Source: Enterococcus phoeniculicola ATCC BAA-412
GTDB lineage: Bacteria; Bacillota; Bacilli; Lactobacillales; Enterococcaceae
Direction: 5' to 3'
DNA: 64,000 nt
Assembly (NCBI RefSeq): GCF_000407505.1
Contig: NZ_ASWE01000004.1
Span: 1 to 64,000 of the forward strand
A program made the position numbers and the translations under genes. This document shows positions 17,251 to 25,333 of the stretch, piece by piece (position 1 is the first letter of the stretch; each line of letters begins with the position of its first letter). The notes below the pieces were generated by a model. That model had not been told where the DNA came from. It did not search any database and saw only the letters and a program-made list of their open reading frames with translations.

Positions 17251-17403
17251 GGTCAGGACAGTAGAGTTCAACTCTAGCATGTCTCTCTTTTAGAGATTAT
17301 TGAGAGTAAAACGCAGTGGCGACCTTCAATTCACAACCTTTATTATGATTTCACGAGGGTGGGATATAACTTAAATAGTTATATTTCACCCTCTTCTTTT
17401 TTG
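17251..17403 (+). repeat. Composite terminator element after ezrA
   Basis: The left part contains a diverged 58-bp unit (GTTCAACTCTAGCATGTCTC to AAAACGCAGTG) and the start of a second unit (GCGACCTTCAATTCA). CCTTTATTATGATTTCAC links it to the terminator hairpin 17355-17393, GAGGGTGGGATATAACT paired with AGTTATATTTCACCCTC, then TTCTTTTTT. The orientation matches the upstream ezrA gene. Confidence 0.88.
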
Positions 17404-17448
17404 TCAAAAAGTGAGTGGAAGCATGCGTATCTATTTAAGGATAGACGC

Positions 17449-17477
17449 TTGAAAGCAAGGGTGACAACAGGTATAAT
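17449..17477 (+). promoter_or_regulatory. Promoter of the cysteine desulfurase-thiI operon
   Basis: -35 TTGAAA (17449-17454), 17-nt spacer, -10 TATAAT (17472-17477); the RBS GAGGGG lies 7 nt before the ATG at 17509. Confidence 0.85.
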
Positions 17478-17508
17478 AGGAAAGAATTTCAAAAAAGAGG
17501 GGTTTCTT

Positions 17509-18651
17509 ATGATTTATTTTGATAATAGCGCAACAACAGCAATTGATCCTCAGGCACTAGATACATATGTAAAAACAAGCCAGCGTATTTATGGGAATCC
17601 ATCTAGTCTCCATGATCTTGGAAACCAGGCGAATCGCTTACTGCAGCAAGCGAGAAAGCAAATTGCTGATCAGCTTCAAGTCTCTGTTGATGAAATTTAT
17701 TTTACAAGCGGTGGAACAGAAGGCGATAATTGGGCTTTAAAAGGAACAGCGATTGCTAAACGAGAGTTTGGAAACCATATAATCATCTCAGGAATTGAGC
17801 ACCCAGCAATAAGTGAAACAGCAGAACAGCTGCGACAGCTTGGAATAGAAGTCAGCATTTTACCCGTGGATGAACAGGGGTTTGTTGAAGTAGGGGCGTT
17901 GGAGTCACTCATAAGAAAAGAGACCATCCTTGTTTCTGTGATGGCTGTGAATAATGAAATTGGTTCCGTTCAGCCAATAAGTGAACTTAGCGAAATATTG
18001 GAAAAATATCCTAAAATTCACTTTCATGTCGATGCTGTTCAAGCCATTACAAAAATTCCTCAAGAGCATTGGCTAACCAATCGTGTTGACTTTGCTACTT
18101 TTTCTGCGCATAAATTCCATGGTCCTCGAGGAGTGGGCTTTAACTACTGGAAAAAAGGACGCAAATTAGCGCCTCTTTTAACAGGTGGCGGACAAGAAAA
18201 TAACCAGCGTAGTAGTACAGAAAATCTGCCTGGAATCGTTTCTATGGCAAAAGCATTACGTATTTCTTTCAATAAAAAAGAAGAACGTCCAAATCATGTC
18301 GCTCTTTTAAAAGACTATTTAATGGGTGCTTTGGGTGAATATGAAAAAGTAACTCTTTTTTCAAAAAAAGAAAATTTTGCTCCGCACATTTTGTGTTTTG
18401 CTTTAAAGGGAATTCGCGGAGAGGTACTGGTGCATGCATTGGAAGAAAAACAAATATACATTTCAACAACGAGTGCTTGTTCAAGTAAAAAGAAGATGTC
18501 AAGCTCCACTCTAGGTGCAATGCATGTTGCTAAAGATTTAGCTACCTCAGCTGTACGAATTAGTTTGGATGAAAGTAACACTATGGCGGAAGTAGAACAA
18601 TTTTTAATTATTTTTCATCAATTATATAAGAAGTTTTCAACAATTAATTAA
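17509..18651 (+). CDS. Cysteine desulfurase (NifS/IscS family)
   Basis: The product is 380 aa, PLP-dependent class V aminotransferase fold. The PLP-binding Lys is in SAHKFHGPRG, the PLP Asp/Gln region is FHVDAVQA, and the catalytic Cys is in STTSACSSKKK. It removes sulfur from cysteine. thiI follows 12 nt after its stop, so it most likely hands persulfide sulfur to ThiI for 4-thiouridine in tRNA. The ATG at 17509 (MIYFDNSATT) is chosen; the open frame reaches further upstream but overlaps the promoter. Confidence 0.94.
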   Translation: MIYFDNSATTAIDPQALDTYVKTSQRIYGNPSSLHDLGNQANRLLQQARKQIADQLQVSVDEIYFTSGGTEGDNWALKGTAIAKREFGNHIIISGIEHPAISETAEQLRQLGIEVSILPVDEQGFVEVGALESLIRKETILVSVMAVNNEIGSVQPISELSEILEKYPKIHFHVDAVQAITKIPQEHWLTNRVDFATFSAHKFHGPRGVGFNYWKKGRKLAPLLTGGGQENNQRSSTENLPGIVSMAKALRISFNKKEERPNHVALLKDYLMGALGEYEKVTLFSKKENFAPHILCFALKGIRGEVLVHALEEKQIYISTTSACSSKKKMSSSTLGAMHVAKDLATSAVRISLDESNTMAEVEQFLIIFHQLYKKFSTIN

Positions 18652-18663
18652 GGAGCGTATGGC

Positions 18664-19878
18664 GTGAAGTATACAGAAATTATGGTTCGTTATGGCGAAC
18701 TTTCAACTAAAGGAAAAAACCGTAAAACATTTATTATGCAGCTTGCTCAAAACACACGTCGCGCATTGTCTGAATTTCCAGCTGTTCGGATTCATGCCGA
18801 TCGTGACCGTATGCATTTGATCCTAAATGGAGAAGACAGTCAGTTAATTATTCCAAAACTTGAAAAAATCTTTGGGATACAAAATTTCTCTCCCAGCGTT
18901 CAAGTGGAGAAAAATGTGGAAGTATTGAAGCAATCAGTTCAAGAGATTATGAAGGAGATTTATACAGGAAAAGAAACCTTCAAGATTAATGCCAAACGCA
19001 GCGATCATCAATTTGAGCTAGACAGCAATGAACTAAATCAAGTACTTGGAAATGCTGTTTTTGACGTGTTTCCTGAAATTAAAGCACAGATGAAAAAGCC
19101 CGATATTCTCTTACGCGTAGAGATTCGTCAGGATGGTGCCTATCTTTCTTATGAGACACTAAAGGGTGCGATGGGCTTACCTGTTGGAACAAGCGGAAAA
19201 GGAATGCTTATGTTGTCTGGAGGGATTGATTCACCAGTTGCAGGTTATTTGGCAATGAAGCGTGGGGTGGAGATTGAAGCGGTCCATTTTGCGAGTCCCC
19301 CTTACACGAGCGAACAAGCGCTTCAAAAAGCGAAGGACTTGACTGCTAAACTAGCTCCTTATGTTGGAAGTATCCAATTTATAGAAGTCCCATTTACTGA
19401 GATTCAAGAAGAAATAAAAAAATCACTTCCACAGGGATACTGGATGACAGTAACTCGTCGAATGATGTTACGACTGACTGATGCAATTCGTGCGCAACGT
19501 AAGGGCTTAGTGATTATTAATGGAGAGTCATTAGGGCAAGTTGCCTCCCAAACACTACACAGTATGGTGGCGATTAATGAGGTTACCGCAACGCCTATTA
19601 TTCGGCCGGTCGTTACTATGGACAAGCTGGAGATTATTGAATTAGCCGAAAAAATTGATACCTTCGAGTTATCTGTACAGCCTTTTGAGGACTGCTGCAC
19701 GATTTTTGCTCCACCACAGCCTAAAACACGACCTCGAGTGGATAAAGTAGAAGAGTACGAAAAACGATTGGATATTGATGGAATGATTGCTCGCTCATTA
19801 GCTGGGATAAACATTTCTCAAATTGACTCTTCTACTCCAAAAGAAACACTTGAAGAAGAATTTTCAGATTTATTATAA
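18664..19878 (+). CDS. thiI: tRNA 4-thiouridine synthase ThiI
   Basis: The product is 404 aa. It has an N-terminal ferredoxin-like domain and a THUMP domain (about 60-165), then a PP-loop ATPase ([20 protein letters not shown]) and a C-terminal domain. Like other Gram-positive forms it lacks the rhodanese extension. It adenylates U8 of tRNA and inserts sulfur supplied by the desulfurase encoded just upstream. The start is GTG, with RBS AAGGAGCG. It is the second gene of the two-gene operon and is followed by a composite element and terminator. Confidence 0.95.
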   Translation: MKYTEIMVRYGELSTKGKNRKTFIMQLAQNTRRALSEFPAVRIHADRDRMHLILNGEDSQLIIPKLEKIFGIQNFSPSVQVEKNVEVLKQSVQEIMKEIYTGKETFKINAKRSDHQFELDSNELNQVLGNAVFDVFPEIKAQMKKPDILLRVEIRQDGAYLSYETLKGAMGLPVGTSGKGMLMLSGGIDSPVAGYLAMKRGVEIEAVHFASPPYTSEQALQKAKDLTAKLAPYVGSIQFIEVPFTEIQEEIKKSLPQGYWMTVTRRMMLRLTDAIRAQRKGLVIINGESLGQVASQTLHSMVAINEVTATPIIRPVVTMDKLEIIELAEKIDTFELSVQPFEDCCTIFAPPQPKTRPRVDKVEEYEKRLDIDGMIARSLAGINISQIDSSTPKETLEEEFSDLL

Positions 19879-19884
19879 GAAGAA

Positions 19885-20116
19885 TAAAGGAAGGCAGAAG
19901 TGTTCAGCTCCGAGAATCATTGTGAGCAATCGAAAGTAAAATTTCGTGATTTGTAGCATCAAGCAGGTGTAGTGTTGTAATTTTAGTTTCTTTCCGAAAC
20001 TTTTAACTTTCTATCTTGCCTTATACGTAGAAGATGAGTTGTTTCTGCCTGCAACCATTATTAAGACGGAGATCTAGCATATGACTATTCCAGTTATGTG
20101 CTAGACTCTTTTTTTA
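19885..20116 (+). repeat. Diverged composite terminator element after thiI
   Basis: AGGCAGAA (19892-19899) and TTCTGCCT (20043-20050) are inverted ends of a long imperfect stem. CATTATTAAGACG links it to the terminator GAGATCTAGCATATGACT (20069-20086) paired with AGTTATGTGCTAGACTC (20092-20108), then seven T. The order of parts matches the other copies although the sequence has diverged. 20117-20310 holds nothing else that could be recognised. Confidence 0.78.
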
Positions 20117-20315
20117 TTTTTTAAGGAAACGTTTTATTTTGTGAAGCTTTTCCGCTGAAATTTTTTTGACAATCAGTGAGTCAAATAATTGATATTTAAT
20201 TTTAATTTTTGAGCAAAAAAAGCTTAGCAGTCATCATTTATTACACCATCCCTAGTTTTTTCTTCTTTTGTTTAGATGAGAGTTTATTTCTTTATAAAAA
20301 AAGAATTAGTAAAAC

Positions 20316-20366
20316 AATGTAAAAAATTCACAATCTCTTGCGAATCATCAAGTTCCATGATAGAAT
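20316..20366 (+). promoter_or_regulatory. Promoter of rex with a possible Rex site
   Basis: -35 TTGCGA (20338-20343), 17-nt spacer, -10 TAGAAT (20361-20366). Directly upstream, AATGTAAAAAATTCACAAT (20316-20334) resembles the Rex consensus TTGTGAA-N4-TTCACAA, with one good half (TTCACAA) and one weak half. Self-regulation is inferred. Confidence 0.7.
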
Positions 20367-20400
20367 CAATATGTGAATTCTGTAACAAAGGAGGGGTTAA

Positions 20401-21048
20401 ATGATTGACGAAAAAAAGTGCAAGGAGCTTCCTAAAGCCACTGCCAAACGGTTACCTTTATATTTACGCTATTTAAAAATTCTTGGAGGATCTGGCGTAT
20501 CAAGAATAAAATCAAAAGAATTTAGTGAAGTGACACAAGTTCCTTCCGCAACCATTCGTCGTGATTTTTCTCACTTAGGAGAGCTTGGTCGAAGCGGTTA
20601 TGGCTATGATGTTCCTTATTTAATTGAAGTATTTAATAGCATTTTAAATACACAAGAAGAAAAAAGAATCGCTTTGGTTGGTTATGGAAATTTAGGGAGA
20701 GCATTAGTAAATAATAATTTTAGACGAAATGATAATTTAAAAATTGTCTGTGTGTTTGACAATAATCCGGAGCTTATCGGTAAAACTTTTGATGGTTTTG
20801 AGATTCATTCAATGGATGAATTTGAAAGAGTCAGCAAAGAACAAGAAGTCGCGGTGGCGATTACGACAGTTCCTAGCCAATACTCACAAAGTGCAGTAGA
20901 TGTGATTGTTCAAAGCGGAATCACTGCAATTTTAAATTTTGCTCCTGATCGTGTGGTTGTGCCAAAAGAAGTTCACGTACAATATATCGATTTAACGACT
21001 GAACTGCAGACATTGATTTATTTTGATGAAAATTTAATCAAAAGCTAA
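20401..21048 (+). CDS. rex: Redox-sensing transcriptional repressor Rex
   Basis: The product is 215 aa. The N-terminal winged helix contains ATIRRDFSHLGELGRSGYGYDV, and the Rossmann domain starts IALVGYGNLGRAL (GxGxxG) and binds NADH. Rex dimers leave DNA when the NADH/NAD ratio rises, inducing fermentative and respiratory genes. RBS GGAGGGG precedes ATG. A terminator follows, and thiol peroxidase is the next gene, a redox-themed neighbourhood. Confidence 0.96.
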   Translation: MIDEKKCKELPKATAKRLPLYLRYLKILGGSGVSRIKSKEFSEVTQVPSATIRRDFSHLGELGRSGYGYDVPYLIEVFNSILNTQEEKRIALVGYGNLGRALVNNNFRRNDNLKIVCVFDNNPELIGKTFDGFEIHSMDEFERVSKEQEVAVAITTVPSQYSQSAVDVIVQSGITAILNFAPDRVVVPKEVHVQYIDLTTELQTLIYFDENLIKS

Positions 21049-21112
21049 AGCAGCGAAGTTTGTATAGGCTCATGGGTAAAAAATGTAAAATGATAATTAT
21101 TAGAAAGAAGGT

Positions 21113-21172
21113 GAGGTCGGGACAGACGTGGTTCGCATAAGGAGCCAGTAATGTTCTGACCTTGTTTTTTTT
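21113..21172 (+). terminator. Terminator after rex
   Basis: AGGTCGGGAC (21115-21124) pairs with GTTCTGACCT (21153-21162, two G-U pairs), enclosing a smaller hairpin, then eight T. Confidence 0.85.
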
Positions 21173-21283
21173 CAGGTATAAAAGTCCGCTTCTTTGTTTT
21201 AGCTAAAAGTGAAGGTTGGCTAAGCAGTTTTCTTTTAAGAATAGCTGTTTTCAACTATACTCAAAGAGAAGGGACGTGATTTT

Positions 21284-21775
21284 TTGAAAATTACTAGAAA
21301 AGGAATTTCGATGGATGTTCCAGGGAAACAGCCAATGGTAGGAGAAAAAGCACCTGATTTTTCATTGGTGAATATAAAAAAACAAATTGTCCATCTATCT
21401 GATTTGCTGGGCAAACCTGTATTGATTAGTGTTGTGCCAGATATTGATACGCGAGTTTGTTCAATTCAAACCAAGCGATTTAATCAAGAGGCAGCAAAAG
21501 AGACGGACATTCATTTTGTTACTATTTCCAATAATACTAGAGAAGAACAAGCTAACTGGTGTGCTGCAGAGGGTGTCGATATGTTGATGCTCCATGATCC
21601 AGATTCTATTTTTGGTCAGGCTTATGGGTTATTTGTTCCTGAAACTGGTCGTTTTGTCCGCTCAATTTTTGTATTGGATGCAAAAGGAACCATTGTTTAT
21701 GAAGAGTTAGTGGAAGAACAGACAAATGAACCTGACTATCAAAAAGCCTTGGAAGAAGCCAAAGCACTCATTTAA
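21284..21775 (+). CDS. tpx: Thiol peroxidase (atypical 2-Cys peroxiredoxin)
   Basis: The product is 163 aa with a thioredoxin fold. The peroxidatic Cys is in PDIDTRVCSIQTKRFN and the likely resolving Cys in QANWCAAEG. It reduces peroxides with thioredoxin electrons in the cytoplasm. The start is an unusual TTG with GAGAAGGGA about 8-10 nt upstream; the N-terminus MKITRKGISM fits the family, so the TTG is accepted. A -10 TATACT at 21256-21261 gives it its own promoter. The valS leader begins right after it. Confidence 0.93.
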   Translation: MKITRKGISMDVPGKQPMVGEKAPDFSLVNIKKQIVHLSDLLGKPVLISVVPDIDTRVCSIQTKRFNQEAAKETDIHFVTISNNTREEQANWCAAEGVDMLMLHDPDSIFGQAYGLFVPETGRFVRSIFVLDAKGTIVYEELVEEQTNEPDYQKALEEAKALI

Positions 21776-21783
21776 AACTAGAA

Positions 21784-21812
21784 TTGACTTTAAAAATACT
21801 TCGTTGTAAAAT
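21784..21812 (+). promoter_or_regulatory. Promoter of the valS T-box transcript
   Basis: -35 TTGACT (21784-21789), 17-nt spacer, -10 TAAAAT (21807-21812), starting 8 nt after the tpx stop. Confidence 0.82.
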
Positions 21813-21818
21813 AAGTCA

Positions 21819-22053
21819 AGACGAAGAACAAGAGGAGTAGCTAAATACTCATTTTTTAGAGAGAAAATCAGCAGGTGAAAGATTTTCAAATGAATTTAGT
21901 GAAGGTAGCTTGGGAGTCTTTGACTTGAAGAAGTAGTAGAGTCAAACGAGTCGTGATCGTTATCACACGCATGAAGTGGCAGGTAATCCTGCAATTTAGG
22001 TGGTACCGCGTAAACTACGTCCTAAAATACGAAAGTATTTTAGGACTTTTTTT
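21819..22053 (+). ncRNA. T-box leader of valS
   Basis: The invariant T-box AGGTGGTACCGCG is at 21998-22010. It is followed by an intrinsic terminator: GTCCTAAAATAC (22019-22030), GAAA loop, GTATTTTAGGAC (22035-22046), then T7. About 180 nt of upstream leader would form Stem I to III. A GTA triplet in GAAGGTAGCT (21905-21907) is a plausible valine specifier but its placement was not modelled. Uncharged tRNA-Val would stabilise the antiterminator and turn on valS. Confidence 0.92.
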
Positions 22054-22079
22054 GTATCTAAAATTAAGGAGGAAAAAAG

Positions 22080-24725
22080 ATGACCGAAGAGAACAATTTA
22101 TCAACAAAATACAACCCTCAAGAAGTCGAAGCTGGTCGTTACGAAAAATGGCTGGAAAAAGATTTATTTAAACCAAATGGAGATAAAAAAGCTGAGCCTT
22201 ATTCTATTGTTATTCCACCGCCTAACGTAACGGGAAAACTGCATTTAGGACATGCGTGGGATACAACATTGCAAGACATGATTATTCGCCAAAAACGGAT
22301 GCAGGGGTTTGATACATTATGGTTACCGGGAATGGACCATGCAGGAATTGCGACTCAGGCAAAAGTGGAAGAAAAATTAAGAGAGCAAGGAATTTCTCGT
22401 TACGATTTAGGAAGAGAAAAATTTGTGGATCAGGTTTGGGAATGGAAAGAAGAATACGCCAGTCATATTCGTGAGCAGTGGTCAAAGTTAGGCTTATCTT
22501 TAGACTATGGCCGTGAACGCTTTACTTTAGATGATGGTCTTTCTGAAGCTGTTCGTACTGTTTTTGTAAAACTCTACGAAAAAGACCTTATTTATCGTGG
22601 AGAGTATATTATTAACTGGGACCCAAAAGCGCGTACAGCATTATCTGATATTGAAGTTATCCATAAAGATATTGAAGGGGCTTTTTACCATATGACGTAT
22701 CCGCTAGCCGATGGTTCTGGTGTTCTTGAAATTGCGACTACACGACCTGAAACTATGTTGGGAGATACTGCCGTCGCGGTTCACCCAGAGGACGAGCGTT
22801 ATCAATCCTACATTGGTAAAACAGTTATTTTACCGTTAGTTGATAAAGAAATCCCAATCATTGCCGATGAATACGTTGATATGGAATTTGGAACAGGGGT
22901 GGTAAAAATTACGCCAGCCCATGACCCAAATGACTTTGAGGTAGGTAACCGTCACGATCTTCCTCGCGTAAATGTGATGAATGAAGACGGTACGATGAAT
23001 GATTTAGCTGGAAACTATAAGGGAATGGACCGTTTTGCGGCTCGTAAACTGATTGTTTCTGATCTGAAGGAAATCGGACGTCTTGAAAAAATCGAAACAA
23101 TGGTTCACAGTGTAGGTCATTCTGAGCGAACAGGTGTAGTTGTTGAGCCACGTTTGTCTACTCAATGGTTCGTGAAGATGGCACCTCTTGCAAAAGAAGC
23201 AATGGCAAATCAAGAAACAGAGAATGCGGTTGAATTTTTCCCTCCACGTTTTGATCAAACATTTATTCGCTGGATGGATAATGTTCATGACTGGGTAATC
23301 TCTCGACAATTATGGTGGGGACATCAGATTCCTGCATGGTATCATAATGAAACCGGGGAAATGTATGTAGGAATGGAAGCTCCAGAGGATGTGGAAAACT
23401 GGACACAGGATGCTGACGTACTTGATACATGGTTCAGTTCAGCACTATGGCCGTTTTCAACAATGGGCTGGCCAGATGAGTCAAATGAAGACTTTAAACG
23501 CTATTTCCCAACTAGTACATTAGTTACCGGTTATGATATTATCTTTTTCTGGGTAAGTCGTATGATTTTCCAAAGTCTGGAATTTACTGGAAAACGTCCT
23601 TTTAAAAATGTGCTAATGCATGGTCTGATTCGTGCAGAAGACGGACGTAAGATGAGTAAATCTCTAGGAAATGGGATTGACCCAATGGAAGTCATCGAAA
23701 AATATGGAGCGGATGCCTTAAGATGGTTCTTGTCAAATGGCTCAGCACCTGGACAAGATATGCGTTTTAGTTATGAACGTATGGATGCTTCATGGAACTT
23801 CATCAATAAAATCTGGAATGCCTCTCGATTTGTTTTGATGAATGTTGAGACAATGACTGTTGATCAAATTGATTTGTCAGGTGAAAAAACAGTAGCTGAC
23901 CGTTGGATTTTGACCCGCTTAAATGAAACAGTTGAAAAAGTGACTGAATTATTTGATCGCTTTGAATTTGGAGAAGCTGGTCGTCAGTTGTATAACTTCA
24001 TTTGGGATGATTTCTGTGATTGGTACATTGAAATGAGTAAGGAAGTTCTTTACGGAGAAAATGAAGCATCAAAACAAACAACACGCAGCATTTTAGTTTA
24101 TACGCTAGATCAAATTTTACGCTTGTTGCATCCTATCATGCCTTTTGTTACAGAGGAAATTTGGAGCAAGCTACCACATGAAGGAGAATCTTTAGTTGTT
24201 GCAGACTATCCGGTGGTTCACCCTGAATTTAACGACAAACAAGCTGCAAATGGAATGGAAGTACTTAAAGAGCTAATCCGTGCGGTACGTAATATTCGTT
24301 CAGAAGTGAATACCCCTTTATCTAAACCAATTACGCTGCTGATTAAGACAAATGATGAAGCAGTGGATAAATTCTTGGTAGAAAATACAAGCTACATTGA
24401 ACGTTTCTGTAACCCAGAAGAGCTAGTGATAGCCGCTCAGCTAACTGCGCCAGATTTAGCAATGTCAGCTGTATTAACAGGGGCAGAAATTTATCTTCCA
24501 CTAGCAGGTTTAATTAATATTGAAGAAGAAATTGTTCGTCTTGAAAAAGAATTAGACAAGTGGGATAAAGAAGTGAAACGCGTGCAGGGCAAACTTTCTA
24601 ATGAAAGATTTGTTGCTAACGCGCCAGAAGAAGTGGTTGCGACAGAAAAAGAAAAAGAAAAAGACTATCTTGAAAAGCAAGCAGCTGTAAAAGAAAGAAT
24701 CCAAAGTTTACGTACAATCAGCTAG
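22080..24725 (+). CDS. valS: Valyl-tRNA synthetase
   Basis: The product is 881 aa, class I. The HIGH element is [15 protein letters not shown], the KMSKS element is [14 protein letters not shown], and the editing (CP1) domain lies between with [14 protein letters not shown]-terminal coiled coil (about 810-881) is typical of ValRS. It charges tRNA-Val and edits threonine. RBS AAGGAGG lies 7 nt before ATG. Expression is controlled by the T-box leader. Confidence 0.98.
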   Translation: MTEENNLSTKYNPQEVEAGRYEKWLEKDLFKPNGDKKAEPYSIVIPPPNVTGKLHLGHAWDTTLQDMIIRQKRMQGFDTLWLPGMDHAGIATQAKVEEKLREQGISRYDLGREKFVDQVWEWKEEYASHIREQWSKLGLSLDYGRERFTLDDGLSEAVRTVFVKLYEKDLIYRGEYIINWDPKARTALSDIEVIHKDIEGAFYHMTYPLADGSGVLEIATTRPETMLGDTAVAVHPEDERYQSYIGKTVILPLVDKEIPIIADEYVDMEFGTGVVKITPAHDPNDFEVGNRHDLPRVNVMNEDGTMNDLAGNYKGMDRFAARKLIVSDLKEIGRLEKIETMVHSVGHSERTGVVVEPRLSTQWFVKMAPLAKEAMANQETENAVEFFPPRFDQTFIRWMDNVHDWVISRQLWWGHQIPAWYHNETGEMYVGMEAPEDVENWTQDADVLDTWFSSALWPFSTMGWPDESNEDFKRYFPTSTLVTGYDIIFFWVSRMIFQSLEFTGKRPFKNVLMHGLIRAEDGRKMSKSLGNGIDPMEVIEKYGADALRWFLSNGSAPGQDMRFSYERMDASWNFINKIWNASRFVLMNVETMTVDQIDLSGEKTVADRWILTRLNETVEKVTELFDRFEFGEAGRQLYNFIWDDFCDWYIEMSKEVLYGENEASKQTTRSILVYTLDQILRLLHPIMPFVTEEIWSKLPHEGESLVVADYPVVHPEFNDKQAANGMEVLKELIRAVRNIRSEVNTPLSKPITLLIKTNDEAVDKFLVENTSYIERFCNPEELVIAAQLTAPDLAMSAVLTGAEIYLPLAGLINIEEEIVRLEKELDKWDKEVKRVQGKLSNERFVANAPEEVVATEKEKEKDYLEKQAAVKERIQSLRTIS

Positions 24726-24875
24726 TCGAATGAAACAGGAAATGATACAAAGTCTAAGAAACGAAGCTCTATAGATAATTAAGTTTTATTCGCTCTTTTT
24801 CTGAAAGAATGTAGTATTTCTGTTATTTATATTCGTAGATGAACAGAATAATTGATTCAGTCTGAGAACTGAAGT

Positions 24876-24924
24876 GACCGCCAAAAGTTGTGCATGTAGC
24901 CTGCAGCTTTTGGCGGTCTTTTTT
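24876..24924 (+). terminator. Terminator of valS
   Basis: GACCGCCAAAAG (24876-24887) and CTTTTGGCGGTC (24907-24918) form a perfect 12-bp stem followed by T6. The 150 bases between the valS stop and this hairpin may be a strongly diverged copy of the composite element (TCGTAGATGAACAGAATAAT resembles part of the thiI copy), but this is weak. Confidence 0.92.
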
Positions 24925-24926
24925 AT

Positions 24927-25296
24927 GAACCATTAGGAAGCCGCAGGGAAAGTAAAGGGGGGAGTCTTTTTAAGGTCATTTAAAAGGAGAACATCGCTGA
25001 AATTTCTTGATAGGTTTTGTATGCAGGTATATTCGTATCAATTGTTTGCGAAAGAGAGAATACAAATATGTTATTCAACAACAAGATAAGTGAATGTATG
25101 TGCGAAATGAACTGTATTTTATGTAGATAACGAGTGTCTATTTGCTGCATTAAATAGCTGTTTTCAATGACGATTGCCACTTATTCACTAGAAATCAGAC
25201 AGAGTATTTTGAAAGAGTTAGATGTGAAGGAAGTCCCAATTTTTTTAAGCTCTCTTTTTAAGGTGCCTTGTTTGAAAAGAGAGATAATGCTATATT
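24927..25296 (+). promoter_or_regulatory. Spacer and promoter of the AraC-GH39 gene
   Basis: Only the promoter is recognised here: -35 TTGTTT (25268-25273), 17-nt spacer, -10 TATATT (25291-25296). The remaining 340 bases show no open frame with an RBS and no clear hairpin. Confidence 0.6.
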
Positions 25297-25333
25297 TTGT
25301 GTACAAGATTTATATTGAAAGGAGTGATGATTA

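Noticed and set aside
22909-23309. Minus-strand frames of 80 and 101 codons
   Set aside because: They are antisense to valS with no translation signals.
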